DNA of 64,000 nucleotides, from the NCBI GenBank assembly GCA_022414725.1, contig CM039462.1, positions 58,282,576 through 58,346,575 of the forward strand, read 5' to 3'. Both the position numbers and the translations under genes were made by a program. The notes under the pieces were generated by a model. That model made no database searches. It saw only the letters and a list, made by a program, of their open reading frames with translations, and was not told where the DNA came from. This DNA comes from Microglena sp. YARC. Its lineage: Eukaryota; Chlorophyta; Chlorophyceae; Chlamydomonadales; Chlamydomonadaceae. Each line of letters opens with the position of its first letter. Position 1 is the first letter of the stretch. Below, piece by piece: positions 1 through 9,920 of this stretch.

Positions 1-25
1 CTATCACCCAGTTGTGTGAGAAGGT

Positions 26-46
26 AAAACCCTAAACCCTAAACCC
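26..46 (+). repeat. Telomere-like CCCTAAA repeats (short)
   Basis: Two to three head-to-tail CCCTAAA units (plant-type TTTAGGG on the other strand). The C-rich strand reads 5' to 3' from the left, the orientation expected near a left chromosome end. The tract is too short to be a telomere itself. Confidence 0.7.
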
Positions 47-67
47 ATTTGGAACCAGCAGTGGTGT

Positions 68-68
<1 letters not shown>

Positions 69-105
<37 letters not shown>
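69..105 (+). repeat. Poly-C tract, 37 bases
   Basis: Uninterrupted run of C; the exact length is likely uncertain in any assembly. Confidence 0.9.
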
Positions 106-110
<5 letters not shown>

Positions 111-207
111 CATTACCTATTCCTTCCGCTCCCACCTTGTGTTCCAACTATTGTGACTCACGTCTGTGTGCATTACATACAATTGTGTATGATAATAAAT
201 TACAGTT

Positions 208-357
208 AACCCTAAACCCTAAACTGTGCAGGTCTGGACTGAGGAGGGCGACCTTCTGGAACCAGCTGCGGTGCCGAAAACTCTTAACCCTAAACCCTAA
301 ACTGTGCAGGTATGGACTGAGGAGGGCGACAATCTGGAACCAGCTGCGGTGCGGAAA
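208..357 (+). repeat. 78-bp tandem repeat, two copies, each headed by telomere-like motif
   Basis: Units start at 208 and 286. Each begins with two CCCTAAA units, followed by a shared segment that includes GGAACCAGCTGCGGTGC. The second copy is truncated in a C-run. The telomeric motif was therefore duplicated together with flanking DNA. Confidence 0.75.
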
Positions 358-469
358 ACCCCCCCTTGCTCCATGATCCGACAACCGCACCTCAACGATT
401 ATTTTGAACCCCTGAAGCCTCGGCCAAGCTTCGGCAGATCACCCGTCGATCAGATACGGTCGCATGCCA

Positions 470-860
470 ACAGAAGGGGGTCCGTCGATTAACCACGGGC
501 GCAATGTAACATAAGATGATAAGGGGGTCTGTCGATGAACTACGGGCGGAAGTTGCCCGGGCAGGGTCCGTCTATTTACTACGGGCGCACACCAACAGAA
601 GGGCGTCCGTCGATAAACTGCAGGTGGAAGTCACCAGAGTAGGGTCCGTCGGTTAACCACGGGCGGAAGTCATTAGAATGCGGTATTTTTATCAACCACG
701 GGCGCAATGCAACAGAGGGGATTCCGTCGGTTAACTACAGGCGGAAGTCACCAGAGTGGGTTCCGTCGGTTAACTACAGGCGGAAGCCTGGGCAAGTCAC
801 CAGAGTGGGGTCCAGTTGGTTAACTACGGGCGGAAGTCGCTAGGAAGGGGTCGCACACTG
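470..860 (+). repeat. Minisatellite of about 40-55 bp units
   Basis: Imperfect units repeat the motifs GGTTAACTACGGGCGGAAG and GGGTCCGTCG about eight times with variable spacers. No coding frame persists through the array. Confidence 0.7.
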
Positions 861-940
861 GCCTCTGGCCTCTGGTCAGCATCATATAAAATGCCTGTGC
901 CTAGACATTTAGCAACTAGGGCATCCATTTGTTTGATGAT

Positions 941-1151
941 AGCCCCTTTCAGTGAAATACAATGGTCTAGTGGTAGACCAGATCGCTTGAGGATGAAGAG
1001 TCGGGGGTTCAACTCCCCCTTCGGTCGCTCTTGGCGTTGCAGGTCGTTGTCAACCGCGATGGTAGCTTGTCCAGTTGAGGTAGGAGGCCGCTCCCCACCC
1101 GCGTACAACGGGCTCCCTTAACACCACGCCCCACCAGGCGGTATCATTACC
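941..1151 (+). mobile_element. tRNA-derived SINE, copy 1
   Basis: The 5' part has an RNA polymerase III A-box (TGGTCTAGTGG, 963-973) and a B-box (GGTTCAACTC, 1006-1015) at tRNA-like spacing. A unique body follows, ending in CGCCCCACCAGGCG and ATCATTACC. Near-identical direct repeats flank it (TGTTTGATGAT at 930-940, TGTTTGATTAT at 1152-1162), as expected for a target-site duplication. It could be mistaken for a tRNA gene, but the head has no acceptor stem and three more copies share the same non-tRNA body. Confidence 0.8.
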
Positions 1152-1416
1152 TGTTTGATTATCATCAAATGAATCTTTTGATCACTGACATGCATGCTTA
1201 TCAATCCATTCAGGGTTCATCAGGGTATAGGGTTTTGCCCTGCATAAGTCGAAAAAGAAGGAAACAACTTTCGTTGGCGATGGCACACCGTAGACGAATG
1301 AACGTGTGTGTGTACATGTATGTGCATATACATGTAGACATCTAGTTCACGTAACTGCGTAATTATAGCACCAAATCGGTCCTTTGATTGATTTTGACGC
1401 ACCAGAAGTACATGGA
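1152..1416. other. Spacer without recognisable feature
   Basis: AT-richer unique-looking sequence. It contains only short runs such as alternating GT/TG near 1304-1340; no credible gene is seen. Confidence 0.5.
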
Positions 1417-1583
1417 AGTACAAATTCGGATTCCTCACACAATTATTGTACACATTCATATCCAATATTATGTTGTACAAACCACATACAATTGTAGTAT
1501 GCTTATAAGTGGTCCACACAACATAATATGACTATATGAGTGCCAAGTATTATAGCATTCCGCAAAGGATCCGAATTTGTACT
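1417..1583. mobile_element. Foldback (long inverted-repeat) element
   Basis: AGTACAAATTCGGATTCC at 1417-1434 is inverted at 1567-1583 with one difference. The arms continue inward with a second matching block (ATATTATGTTGT near 1465 against ACAACATAATAT near 1520), so nearly the whole 167 bp can fold back. No convincing target-site duplication was found. This fits a non-autonomous MITE of unknown superfamily. Confidence 0.55.
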
Positions 1584-1638
1584 CAAAAGAAGCAAGAATT
1601 CACCATATGCACGAAGGCTCTATCCAACTGGTCTAAGC

Positions 1639-1832
1639 CAGGGTTGTTCAGGAGGACCCCCACCTCTGCGTCCCGAGACGCAACCAATTTTACAGCCTGT
1701 ATCCTGAGAAGCAACCGACCCTCAACCGACCCATAGCGACGCAACGGACCCTCCCCACGTTGCGTCTCAGGACGCACCGGAGCCTCAAACTGTGCGTCTG
1801 CGTCGCACGACGCAGCGTCCTTAACAACCCTG
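1639..1832. mobile_element. hAT-type MITE with 8-bp target-site duplication
   Basis: Terminal inverted repeats CAGGGTTGTT (1639-1648) and AACAACCCTG (1823-1832) bound 194 bp without coding capacity. The 8-bp direct repeat GTCTAAGC lies on both sides (1631-1638 and 1833-1840). The empty target is visible in a neighbouring minisatellite unit (TGGTCTAAGGACTCC near 2400). An 8-bp duplication and termini starting CAGGG are typical of the hAT superfamily. Confidence 0.8.
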
Positions 1833-2513
1833 GTCTAAGCACTCCAACAACGAACAGGAGTGCCTAACAGTGGGACCTGGGAGGGACTGGAACTGGGGAA
1901 CAACAAAGGAAAACAGAAGCAAGAACTCACCACTCGCTCACTCACCACATACACAAAGGCCCTCCCCAGCTGGTATAAGGAATCCAATAACGAACAGGAG
2001 TACCTAGCAGTGGGACTTGGGAGGGACTGGAACTGGGGAACAACAAAGCAAAACATGAACAGAAGCAAGAACTCACCACTCGCTCACTCACCACATGCAC
2101 AAAGGCCCTCCCCAGCTGGTATAAGGACTCCAACAACGAACAGGAGTACCTAGCAGTGGGACTTGGGAGGGACTGGGACTAGGAAACAATAAAACAGAAA
2201 CAGAAGCAAGAACTCACCTCTCACTCACTCACCACATGCACAAAGGCCCTCCCCAGCTGGTATAAGGACTCCAACAACAAACAGGAGTACCTAGCAGTGG
2301 GACTTGGGAGGGACTGGGACTAGGAAACAATAAAACAGAAATAGAGGCAAGAACTCACCTCACTCACTCACCACATGCACAAATGCCCTCCCCAGCTGGT
2401 CTAAGGACTCCAACAACGAACAGGAGTACCTAGCAGTAGGACTTGGGCGGGACTGGGACTGGGACTAGGAAACAATAAAACAGAAACAGAGGCAAGAACT
2501 CACCTCATGGTCT

Positions 2514-2730
2514 ATAAAAGGTAATGATAATGCCTGGTGGGGCGTAGTGTTAAGGGAACCCGTCGTACGCGGGCAGAGAATGGTCTACCACCTCGACTGG
2601 ATAAGCTACCATCGCGGTTGACAACGACCTGCAACGCTAAGGGTGACCGTAGGGGGAAACAAACGCCAGACCCTTTGTCGTTAAAGCAAATTGGTGTACC
2701 ACTACGATAGACCAATCGTATCACTGAAAC
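2514..2730 (-). mobile_element. tRNA-derived SINE, copy 2, with 18-bp target-site duplication
   Basis: Same family as 941-1151 in reverse orientation, with a more diverged head. The 18-bp direct repeat at 2496-2513 and 2731-2748 (GAACTCACCTCATGGTCT) is minisatellite sequence, so both insertion borders are certain. The 3' end carries a short T-rich tail. Confidence 0.85.
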
Positions 2731-2759
2731 GAACTCACCTCATGGTCTAAGGACTCCAA

Positions 2760-3850
2760 CAACAAACAGTGGGACCTGGGAGGGACTGGGACAGGGGAGG
2801 TTGACATGGGAGGGACTGGGACTAGGGACTGGGATAGGGGGAGGGGGGTGGGGTACTTCGGCTGGGGAACTGGAACTGGGACTTGGGGAGGGACTGGGGA
2901 ATTGGGACTGAGGAAACCGGAACCAGGAAGAAACTGGGACTAGGGGTGGGACGTGGAAAAAACTGGGACTGGGGGACGGGGACTTGGACTGGGGAAAATG
3001 GGACTGGGGGGGGGGGGCTAGGGGGAGGGACTGGGAATTGGGACTAGGGGGGTGGGATGTGGAAGAATCTGGGACTGGGGGACGGGGACTTGGACTGGGG
3101 AAATGGAACTAGGACTTGGGGGTGGGACTGGGGAAATCGGGACTGAGGGACCTGAACCAGGAAGAAACTGGGACTTCGGGGGACGGGGACTTGGACAGGG
3201 GAAATGGGACTGGGGGTGGGACGCGGAAGAAACTGGGACTGGGGGACGGGGACTTGGGGTGGGACGCGGAAGAATCTGGGACTGGGGAAATGGGACTGGG
3301 GGGGGTTGGGCTGGGGAACTGGGACTAGGGGGTGGGACTGGGGAATTGGGACTGTGGGGGTGGGACGTAGAAGGAACTAGGACTCGGGGACGGGGACTTG
3401 GACTGGGGAAAATGGGACTGGGGGGGTGGGACCTGGAAGAAACTGGGACAAGGGCCAGGTATTGGGGTGCGGGGACTTGAACTGGGGAAATGGAAACCGG
3501 GGGTTGGGCTGGGGAAATGGGACTGGGATCTGGAAGGAAATGGGACTTGCGCCTGGGACTTGGGACGGGGACTTCAACTAGGGAAGTAGGACGGTGGGGG
3601 GGGGGGGGGGGGGGGGAACTGGGACTGGGGGGTGGAGACCTTGGGGGGATTGGGGGACTGCTACATGGGATCTGGGGGACAGGGACCTGAAAGGAACGGG
3701 GACTGGGACCTGGGACAGGGACTGGGACTGGGGACCTGAAAGGAACTGGGAGCTGGGACTGGGACTCGGACCTGAAAGGAACTGGGACTGGGAGCTGGGA
3801 CTGGGACTGGGACCTGAAAGGAACTGGGACTAGTGCTTGGGACGGGAGGG
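2760..3850 (+). repeat. G-rich GGGACT/GGGGAAATGGGACT array
   Basis: About 1.1 kb of short purine-rich units (GGGACTGGGG, GGGGAAATGGGACT, CCTGAAAGGAACTGGG). The Gly/Trp/Leu-rich or Pro/Ser-rich frames in it follow from the period and are not treated as genes. Confidence 0.85.
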
Positions 3851-4910
3851 TGCAATTCCAGGTCGTTTTTCACCCTACAAACCGCTAGTTACGAGCAGCA
3901 TCTTCTAGGCAGCTCCAATGACTGTCTATTCAGTTGTGGTGCAATTTCAGATCATTTTTGCCCTACAAACTGCTAGTTTATTTCAAGCTGCAGCTCCTAG
4001 GCAGCTCCGGTGACTGCCTATTCAGTTGTGGTGCGATTTCTTGTCGTTTTTCGCCCTACAAATAGCTAATTTACGAACAGCAGTTTCTAGGCTGCTCCCA
4101 TGACTGCCTACTCAGTCGTGGTTCAATTTCAGGTCGTTTTTTGACCTACAAATCGCTAGTTTATTTCAAGCTGCAGCTCCTAGGCAGCTCCGGTGACTGC
4201 CTATTCAGTTGTGGTGCTATTCCTGGTCGTTTTTTGCCCTAGAAAACCCTAGTTAATTACAAGTCGCAGCTTCTAGGCAGCTCCCGTGACTGCCTATTCA
4301 GTTGTGGTGCTATTCCTGGTCGTTTTCTCCCCCTACAAATCTCTAGTTTATTACGAGCAGCACCTTCTAGGCAGCTCCATTGACTGCCTATTTAGTTGTG
4401 GTGCTATTCCTGGTCGTTTTTGACCTACAAATCATTAGGTTAATTACAAGCAGCAGCTTCTAGGCAGCTCCCATGACTGCCTACTCAGTCGTGGTCCAAT
4501 TTCAGGTCGTTTTTTGCCCTACAAATCGCTAGTTTATTACAAGCAGCAGCTTCTAGGCAGCTCCCATGACTGCCTATTCAGTTGTGGTGCTATTCCTGGT
4601 CGTTTTTGTCCTACAAATCGCTAGTAAATTACAAGCAGCAGCTTCTAGGCAGCTCCCATGACTGCCTATTCAGTCGTGGTGCGATTTCAGGTCGTTTTTT
4701 GCCCTACAAATCGCTAGTTAATTACAAGCAGCAGCTTCTTGGCAGCTCCCATGACTGCCTATTCAGTCGTGGTTCAATTTCAGGTCGTTTTTGCCCTACA
4801 AATCTCTAGTTTATTATGAGCAGCAGCTTCTAGGCAGCTCCCATGACTGCCTATTCAGTTGTGGTGCTATTCCTGGTCGTTTTTTCCCTACAAATCTCTA
4901 GTATTCAGAC
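3851..4910 (+). repeat. 92-bp satellite, first block
   Basis: About eleven units of 92-93 bp, each with TAGGCAG and CTGCCTA flanking a 9-base loop, then CAGTYGTGGT, GGTCGTTTTT and CCCTACAAATC. The short frames across it are repeat artefacts. Confidence 0.9.
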
Positions 4911-5654
4911 GGTTGACTCAGATTCCTTACAGTTGCTTTTCATATTTCCAATACATATAATTTACCCTTAAGGGTTTAGGAAATAAGCACACATGCAGGC
5001 TTCATCATTGTCAGTACTTATATTTGCAAAAGTTGGGGGCCTGCTTGCTGGACATTGAGTCACTGCCCGGGAGGTCCAGCGATCTTTCAGATGGGGCCCC
5101 CATTGGTACAAGTGCTAGTAGACATATTTAAGGTGTATGCTGGGCCTTGTAAAGATTTAGCTTTGTGTGTTATATTTCCCTTAATTAGGGGGTATATCAC
5201 GACACTGGCTGGCTTTACTGGTCTTATCAGCTGTTACCATTAAATAAAGTCAACTGCACTATCTAGCTTGTAAGTCCAGACTGTTCAGGTCTGTCTTTGT
5301 GCTACTACCAATAGAGTCGCTACTGTCAAATAATAACAGAGTCACTTCCCCTGGGAGGCTCTGGTAGCTTCTGGAAGATATAACTCCTTGTGGGACAGAG
5401 GGATGGTGGTGGGAACTCGAAAAGTTGGTTAAGATCAAGGCTTAGCAACTTGGGGCACCAAGAATTTAGTGCCCCCAGTGACTGTGCTCTTGATTAAATA
5501 CCGGGCAGGACAGTACTGCTGAGAAAACACTGGCGGTGGTTACTCCTGGTTTTGCCCGGGGGTTTACGGGTATTTGAAATATGGAGGCGTCCTGCAGAAT
5601 CTTACGTCGCGCGTCCGAATACTCCATTTCACCCACTACTGTGTGGGAAATGCG
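4911..5654. other. Unique 744-bp interruption of the 92-bp satellite
   Basis: The satellite breaks after CTCTAGT and resumes at TTATTACGA. The interrupting sequence has no clear terminal inverted repeat, target-site duplication or convincing reading frame; the longest frames are about 65 codons without recognisable features. It may be an old insertion or the original single-copy sequence. Confidence 0.55.
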
Positions 5655-6935
5655 GCTTATTACGAACACCAGTTTCTAGGCAGCTCCCATGACTGCCTAT
5701 TCAGTCGTGGTTCAATTTCAGGTCGTTTTTACCCTACAAATCGCTAGTTTATTACGAGCACCAGTTTCTAGGCAGCTCCCATGACTGCCTATTCAGTCGT
5801 GGTTCAATTTCAGGTCGTTTTTGCCCTACAAATCGCTAGTTTATTACGAGCAGCAGTTTCTAGGCAGCTCCCATGACTGCCTATTCAGTTGTGGTGCTAT
5901 TCCTGGTCGTTTTTGCCCTACAAATCGCTAGTTTATTACGAGCACCAGCTTCTAGGCAGCTCCCATGACTGCCTATTCAGTCGTGGTGCTATTCCTGGTC
6001 GTTTTTGCCCTACAAATCGCTAGTTTATTACGAGCAGCAGCTTCTAGGCATCTCCCATGACTGCCTATTCAGTTGTGGTGCTATTCCTGGTCGTTTTTGC
6101 CCTACAAATCTCTAGTTTATTACGAGCACCAGTTTCTAGGCAGCTCCCATGACTGCCTATTCAGTTGTGGTGCTATTCCTGGTCGTTTTTGCCCTACAAA
6201 TCTCTAGTTTATTACGAGCACCAGTTTCTAGGCAGCTCCCATGACTGCCTATTCAGTCGTGGTTCAATTTCAGGTCGTTTTTGCCCTACAAATCGCTAGT
6301 TTATTACGAGCAGCAGCTTCTAGGCAGCTCCCATGACTGCCTATTCAGTTGTGGTGCTATTCCTGGTCGTTTTTGCCCTACAAATCTCTAGTTTATTACG
6401 AGCACCAGTTTCTAGGCAGCTCCCATGACTGCCTATTCAGTTGTGGTGCTATTCCTGGTCGTTTTTGCCCTACAAATCTCTAGTTTATTACGAGCACCAG
6501 TTTCTAGGCAGCTCCCATGACTGCCTATTCAGTCGTGGTTCAATTTCAGGTCGTTTTTGCCCTACAAATCGCTAGTTTATTACGAGCAGCAGCTTCTAGG
6601 CAGCTCCATTGACTGCCTATTCAGTTGTGGTGCTATTCCTGGTCGTTTTTACCCTACAAATCTCTAGTTTATTACGAGCACCAGTTTCTAGGCAGCTCCC
6701 ATGACTGCCTATTCAGTCGTGGTGCTATTTCAGGTCGTTTTTGCCCTACAAATCTCTAGTTTATTACGAGCACCAGTCTCTAGGCAGCTCCCATGACTGC
6801 CTATTCAGTTGTGGTGCTATTCCTGGTCGTTTTTGCCCTACAAACCGCTAGGTAATTACAAGCAGCAGCTTCTAGGCAGCTCCCATGACTGCCTGTTCAG
6901 TCGTGATGCGATTTCAGATCGTTTTTGCCCTTCAA
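5655..6935 (+). repeat. 92-bp satellite, second block
   Basis: About fourteen units of the same satellite as 3851-4910. Two subtypes intermix: one with GTGGTGCTATTCCTGG and one with GTGGTTCAATTTCAGG. This suggests higher-order rearrangement of unit pairs. Confidence 0.9.
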
Positions 6936-7088
6936 AATGTGGGTTGAAGAACCGTGACCTGGGTGGAAACGCACTTTTACGTGATTTGTTTCACTTTTAC
7001 GTCGGTGGTTTGCCCCAGGGCCTGCCAACCTCACACCTCATAATAAGGCGTACTATTTATTTATGTATTGCACTTTTTAGGCTGTCTC

Positions 7089-7169
7089 CAGGGTTGCCCA
7101 GGTTCAGGGTGCGTCGCGTACACAGATTTTGGGGCTCCATAGCGTCGCATATTCGTATTTTGGCAACAA
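7089..7169. mobile_element. Possible degenerate MITE, 81 bp
   Basis: It starts CAGGGTTGCC, like the MITE at 1639. It ends in GGCAACAA, which retains only the inner part of an inverted end. It is flanked by GCTGTCTC (7081-7088) and GCTGTGTC (7170-7177), a possible 8-bp duplication with one mismatch. Weak support. Confidence 0.3.
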
Positions 7170-7469
7170 GCTGTGTCCCGACAAGCAGATTTGGGGAGTT
7201 TTCCTGAGCAACTTTGGCTGGTGCTACATCAAGAGGCTGAAAAAGGACTTATAATAGTACCATACCACAATTTATGATTTTGCAACTGAATGGGGCCAGC
7301 TATAGCACTCATGTTTAACATAATTAGGGAACGGCAACATGATATCATATGATATCATGTCGTCATATGATATCTTGAACTTGGTTACATGGCTTCAGCC
7401 AGCAATTTTGGCTGCTCGCCGTCTTTGGCAGTGAACACAATATTACCTGGAAAATGTAAACTCGAACAA
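7170..7469. other. Non-coding stretch with perfect AT-rich palindromes
   Basis: Contains TAGGGAACGGCAAC (also the left end of the element at 38044) followed by the perfect palindrome GATATCATATGATATC and a further related copy. No gene is seen. Confidence 0.5.
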
Positions 7470-8640
7470 ATCACTTTTTTCTTCATTTTTTTCATTTTTC
7501 AATTTTTCCTCCTCTTCTTCTGAATGCTAAAAACAGTACAAAAAAACATTATCATACCTATAACAAAAACTTGATCCAGTCTCTTCATACATTCATGGAT
7601 GAACAAGGGAAGCTTCTGGATTGCACATCAGGTAATGTAGAGGAATCATTTCCCTCTCCGATTGGGAAATCAGGCTCTGGTACTTTCTTCTCCAATTCAG
7701 TAAGGCTTCGTCAGTACATTCAAATCCCATATGGTGTTCATCTTGAACTGTTCCATAATCACGAAGGTGACACACTCGATCCTTCCAAGGAACAATTTGA
7801 CGCTGCGATCTATCAGTTTCCACTTTTAGGTAGTGGGAGAAAGTTTTAAATCTATACTTATTACGCACCACCTTTTGAGGAAGATCTCGGATGAGATAAT
7901 TGGGCTTCTCAGGTTTTCCACTCTCATCCCATGAGGAGGATATCACAGTCTGGAACACAGCATTCTTCCTTCCTTGTGATCCCGAGCCTTCATCTCTAGG
8001 CAACGTCCCTCATCATACCAGAATTACTATTACAGTATTTCACAGTGGAGTTCCAGAATTTAATCTCTAGCTTCAACTAGTAATAGTGAATTGGGAATTG
8101 AAATGTTTCTTTTAACGCAATGTGTTGGGGCACAGATCGCTTCACTCCTAGGGCAAGTTTTATAAAACCAGCATGCATCATGTGGATATCTGAAGATCCT
8201 ACTTTGTCTCTGACGGTAGCACCAAGAAGATGTTGAATGAGACCAGTGCTCCAGATGTGAGAGCCGTGCATTCCAACGGAAGGCGTATGGTCTGTCCCTA
8301 ACTGCATTCTCTTCACCAATATGTGTAACACGCTTGATCTATCCCGGCCCCAAAGGTAGAGCTGCGTATTCAGAAGCGTGTTGCATGCATCCCTTCTCGT
8401 TGAATACCACACCAAGGTATTTGAACTCTGAAACCCTCTCCAGACTTCGATCGTTCAGACGAAAATCATAAGAGTGTTCATCATGGAGGTTAGGGTTAAA
8501 AACCATAACCTGAGATTTGTTCGCGTTAACTGTAAGGCCCTTGGCATACACGGCCAATTTATCCAGCATCTTTGGGAGATCCCTGACACTATATGCTAAA
8601 AGAGTAAGGTCGTCTGCATTCAACATGTGTGAAATGCTGG
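7470..8640 (-). pseudogene. 5'-truncated, frameshifted non-LTR retrotransposon (reverse transcriptase C-terminal half)
   Basis: Three consecutive minus-strand frames (8626-8339, 8415-8077, 8003-7593) together resemble the second half of an L1-like reverse transcriptase. First comes the catalytic motif region, reading NADDLTLLA where Y/F-ADD is usual, followed by KGLTVNANKSQVMVFN (first K supplied by the family pattern) and FKYLGVVF. Then a thumb-like stretch with LLGATVRD and LGVKRSVP, and finally a C-terminal part with VQDEHHMGFEC, a common ending in plant and algal LINEs. Two frame changes, the lost aromatic residue before ADD and the missing 5' half make it a dead copy. Plus-strand T-richness at 7470-7520 corresponds to an A-rich 3' end. 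The exact family was not determined. Confidence 0.85.
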
Positions 8641-8698
8641 TGTACGGTTTTCATTTAAACCAACCCGCGCTCCTTGTTCGTTGGGGGAGCATTGAGTC

Positions 8699-8893
8699 CA
8701 GGGTACTTCCATTGACCAAATTGGCCAGCGCTTTAGAGCACTTAAAAACAAACAGACTGCGCTTTGTAGTGAAAAAAACGCAACAATTGCTTGCTGCGCC
8801 CACAGGGGGTTGCAAAAAACTGCGCAAAACGCTCACTAGGGCTCAAAAAGGTAGCGCGCCAGCACGCAAAAGGCAGCGCTTGGAAGTACCCTG
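8699..8893 (+). mobile_element. hAT-type MITE family A, copy 1
   Basis: 195 bp between CAGGGTACTTCC and GGAAGTACCCTG, with a perfect 8-bp duplication ATTGAGTC at 8691-8698 and 8894-8901. The interior is rich in GCGC and AAAAAGCG motifs that can pair, and it has no coding capacity. The same family occurs at 37368 and 58917. Confidence 0.9.
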
Positions 8894-8901
8894 ATTGAGT
8901 C

Positions 8902-9249
8902 CCTTGACTATTTGTTAACATATACTAGACTGTACTGCTTTGCATCTACTTTATCAATCGCACTGCTGCGAGTAATAGTTATCTCCTATGTAATCGAGTT
9001 TGAGCTTGCAATCTATGCTACCGAACACAAAATGCACAGCACTGGCTCTTTTGGGGGCTACACATGGCAGGTCATTGGTAAATTTATTTTTACCGCCGAA
9101 GACGGGGAGCAGCCACACTGCTGGCTGAAGCTATGTATTCAAGTTCAAGTTCAAATGGCAGCTTCCAGCCAGATTCATAGGCAAGTCAATGGGTCAGTTT
9201 CATGGCCAGCAGCTGCATTAGAATGCCCACCATATTCGCGTTTACATTT
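8902..9249. other. Spacer without recognisable feature
   Basis: No credible gene. A 40-bp stretch near 9098-9155 (GCTGGCTGAAGCTAT and neighbours) recurs diverged at 9480-9530, flanking the dispersed repeat. Confidence 0.45.
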
Positions 9250-9447
9250 TTGGCGGAGCCCCCTCTTCAAGGGGGCGGAAGCCCCCAGGGTTACCCATTT
9301 GCCCGTCCGACCGTCCATACGTCTGGCCGAGAGGAAGTCTGACACATCAGCCAACGGTCTCATAACTAACTCACTTCCGTTGCCACCTGTTGCTCCGTCG
9401 CAAGCACTCTTCGCCATTTTTTAGCGTCGCTTGCGACGCTGCATACA
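9250..9447 (+). repeat. Dispersed repeat family B, copy 1
   Basis: About 200 bp. It starts with a hairpin-forming GGCGGAGCCCCCTCTTC / GGGGGCGGAAGCCCCC region and has a middle with GACACATCAGCCAACGG. It ends with the inverted pair GCGTCGC-TT-GCGACGC and TGCATA. Related copies lie at 36937, 37716, 57766 and 60005. Confidence 0.7.
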
Positions 9448-9744
9448 ACTTGTCCAGGTAATCATGCTTTTAATGGTCGAAGACGGCAGTAGCCAAATTG
9501 CTGGCTGAAGCTATCAAGTTGAAGTTCAATATATCAGCGTTCTGACGCAATATCTAGCTTTGGGTTTGGCCTAAGGAGCGGGGAATGGAGGTGCCTAGAA
9601 AACGCAGCGTTTAGCCTAAATATTGTAACTATACTGCGAGCTCTACTGCTTATATTTTTGATATATTTTGGGTTGTTTAGACAACGTTTACATTTTCCCT
9701 GGAAATTGATTTACTGATGAAGACAGCAAGCAGCCGGATCCCCC
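9448..9744. other. Spacer without recognisable feature
   Basis: No gene, RNA or element is recognised. Confidence 0.4.
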
Positions 9745-9920
9745 CTGCCTCTTGTTGCCTTCCTCCCCTGTCCCCACTGCCTCTTGTCCGCCCTCCCCTG
9801 TCCCCACCGCCTCTTGCTTGTTGCCTTCCTCTCTTGTCCCCACTGCCTCTTGTCCACCCTCCCCTGTCCCCACTGCCTCATGTTACCTTCCTCCCCTGTT
9901 ACCACCACCACCACCACCAT
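9745..9920 (+). repeat. CCCCTGTCCCCACTGCCTCTTGT minisatellite plus CCA run
   Basis: Alternating units of about 25-35 bp with CCCCACTGCCTCTTG, ending in a (CCA) microsatellite at 9901-9920. Confidence 0.8.

Larger units (their letters stand above)
1584..2760 (+). repeat. Minisatellite of 141-146 bp units, interrupted by two mobile elements
   Basis: About six units. Equivalent AAGAACTCAC positions lie at 1921, 2067, 2208, 2349 and 2494. The unit includes CCAACAACGAACAGGAG and GGGACTTGGGAGGGACTGG. The first unit is split by the MITE at 1639-1832 and the last by the SINE at 2514-2730, so both insertions postdate the array. Confidence 0.85.

Noticed and set aside
955..1030. Functional tRNA gene at the SINE head
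   Set aside because: A- and B-boxes are present but the acceptor stem does not pair, and the same non-tRNA body follows in four dispersed copies.
5055..5669. Small frames in the interruption of the 92-bp satellite (5055-5243 plus, 5466-5669 minus)
   Set aside because: Short, without recognisable features; the length is expected by chance.
3851..6935. CRISPR-like array
   Set aside because: The 92-bp units are directly adjacent without unique spacers, in a eukaryotic context; this is a satellite.
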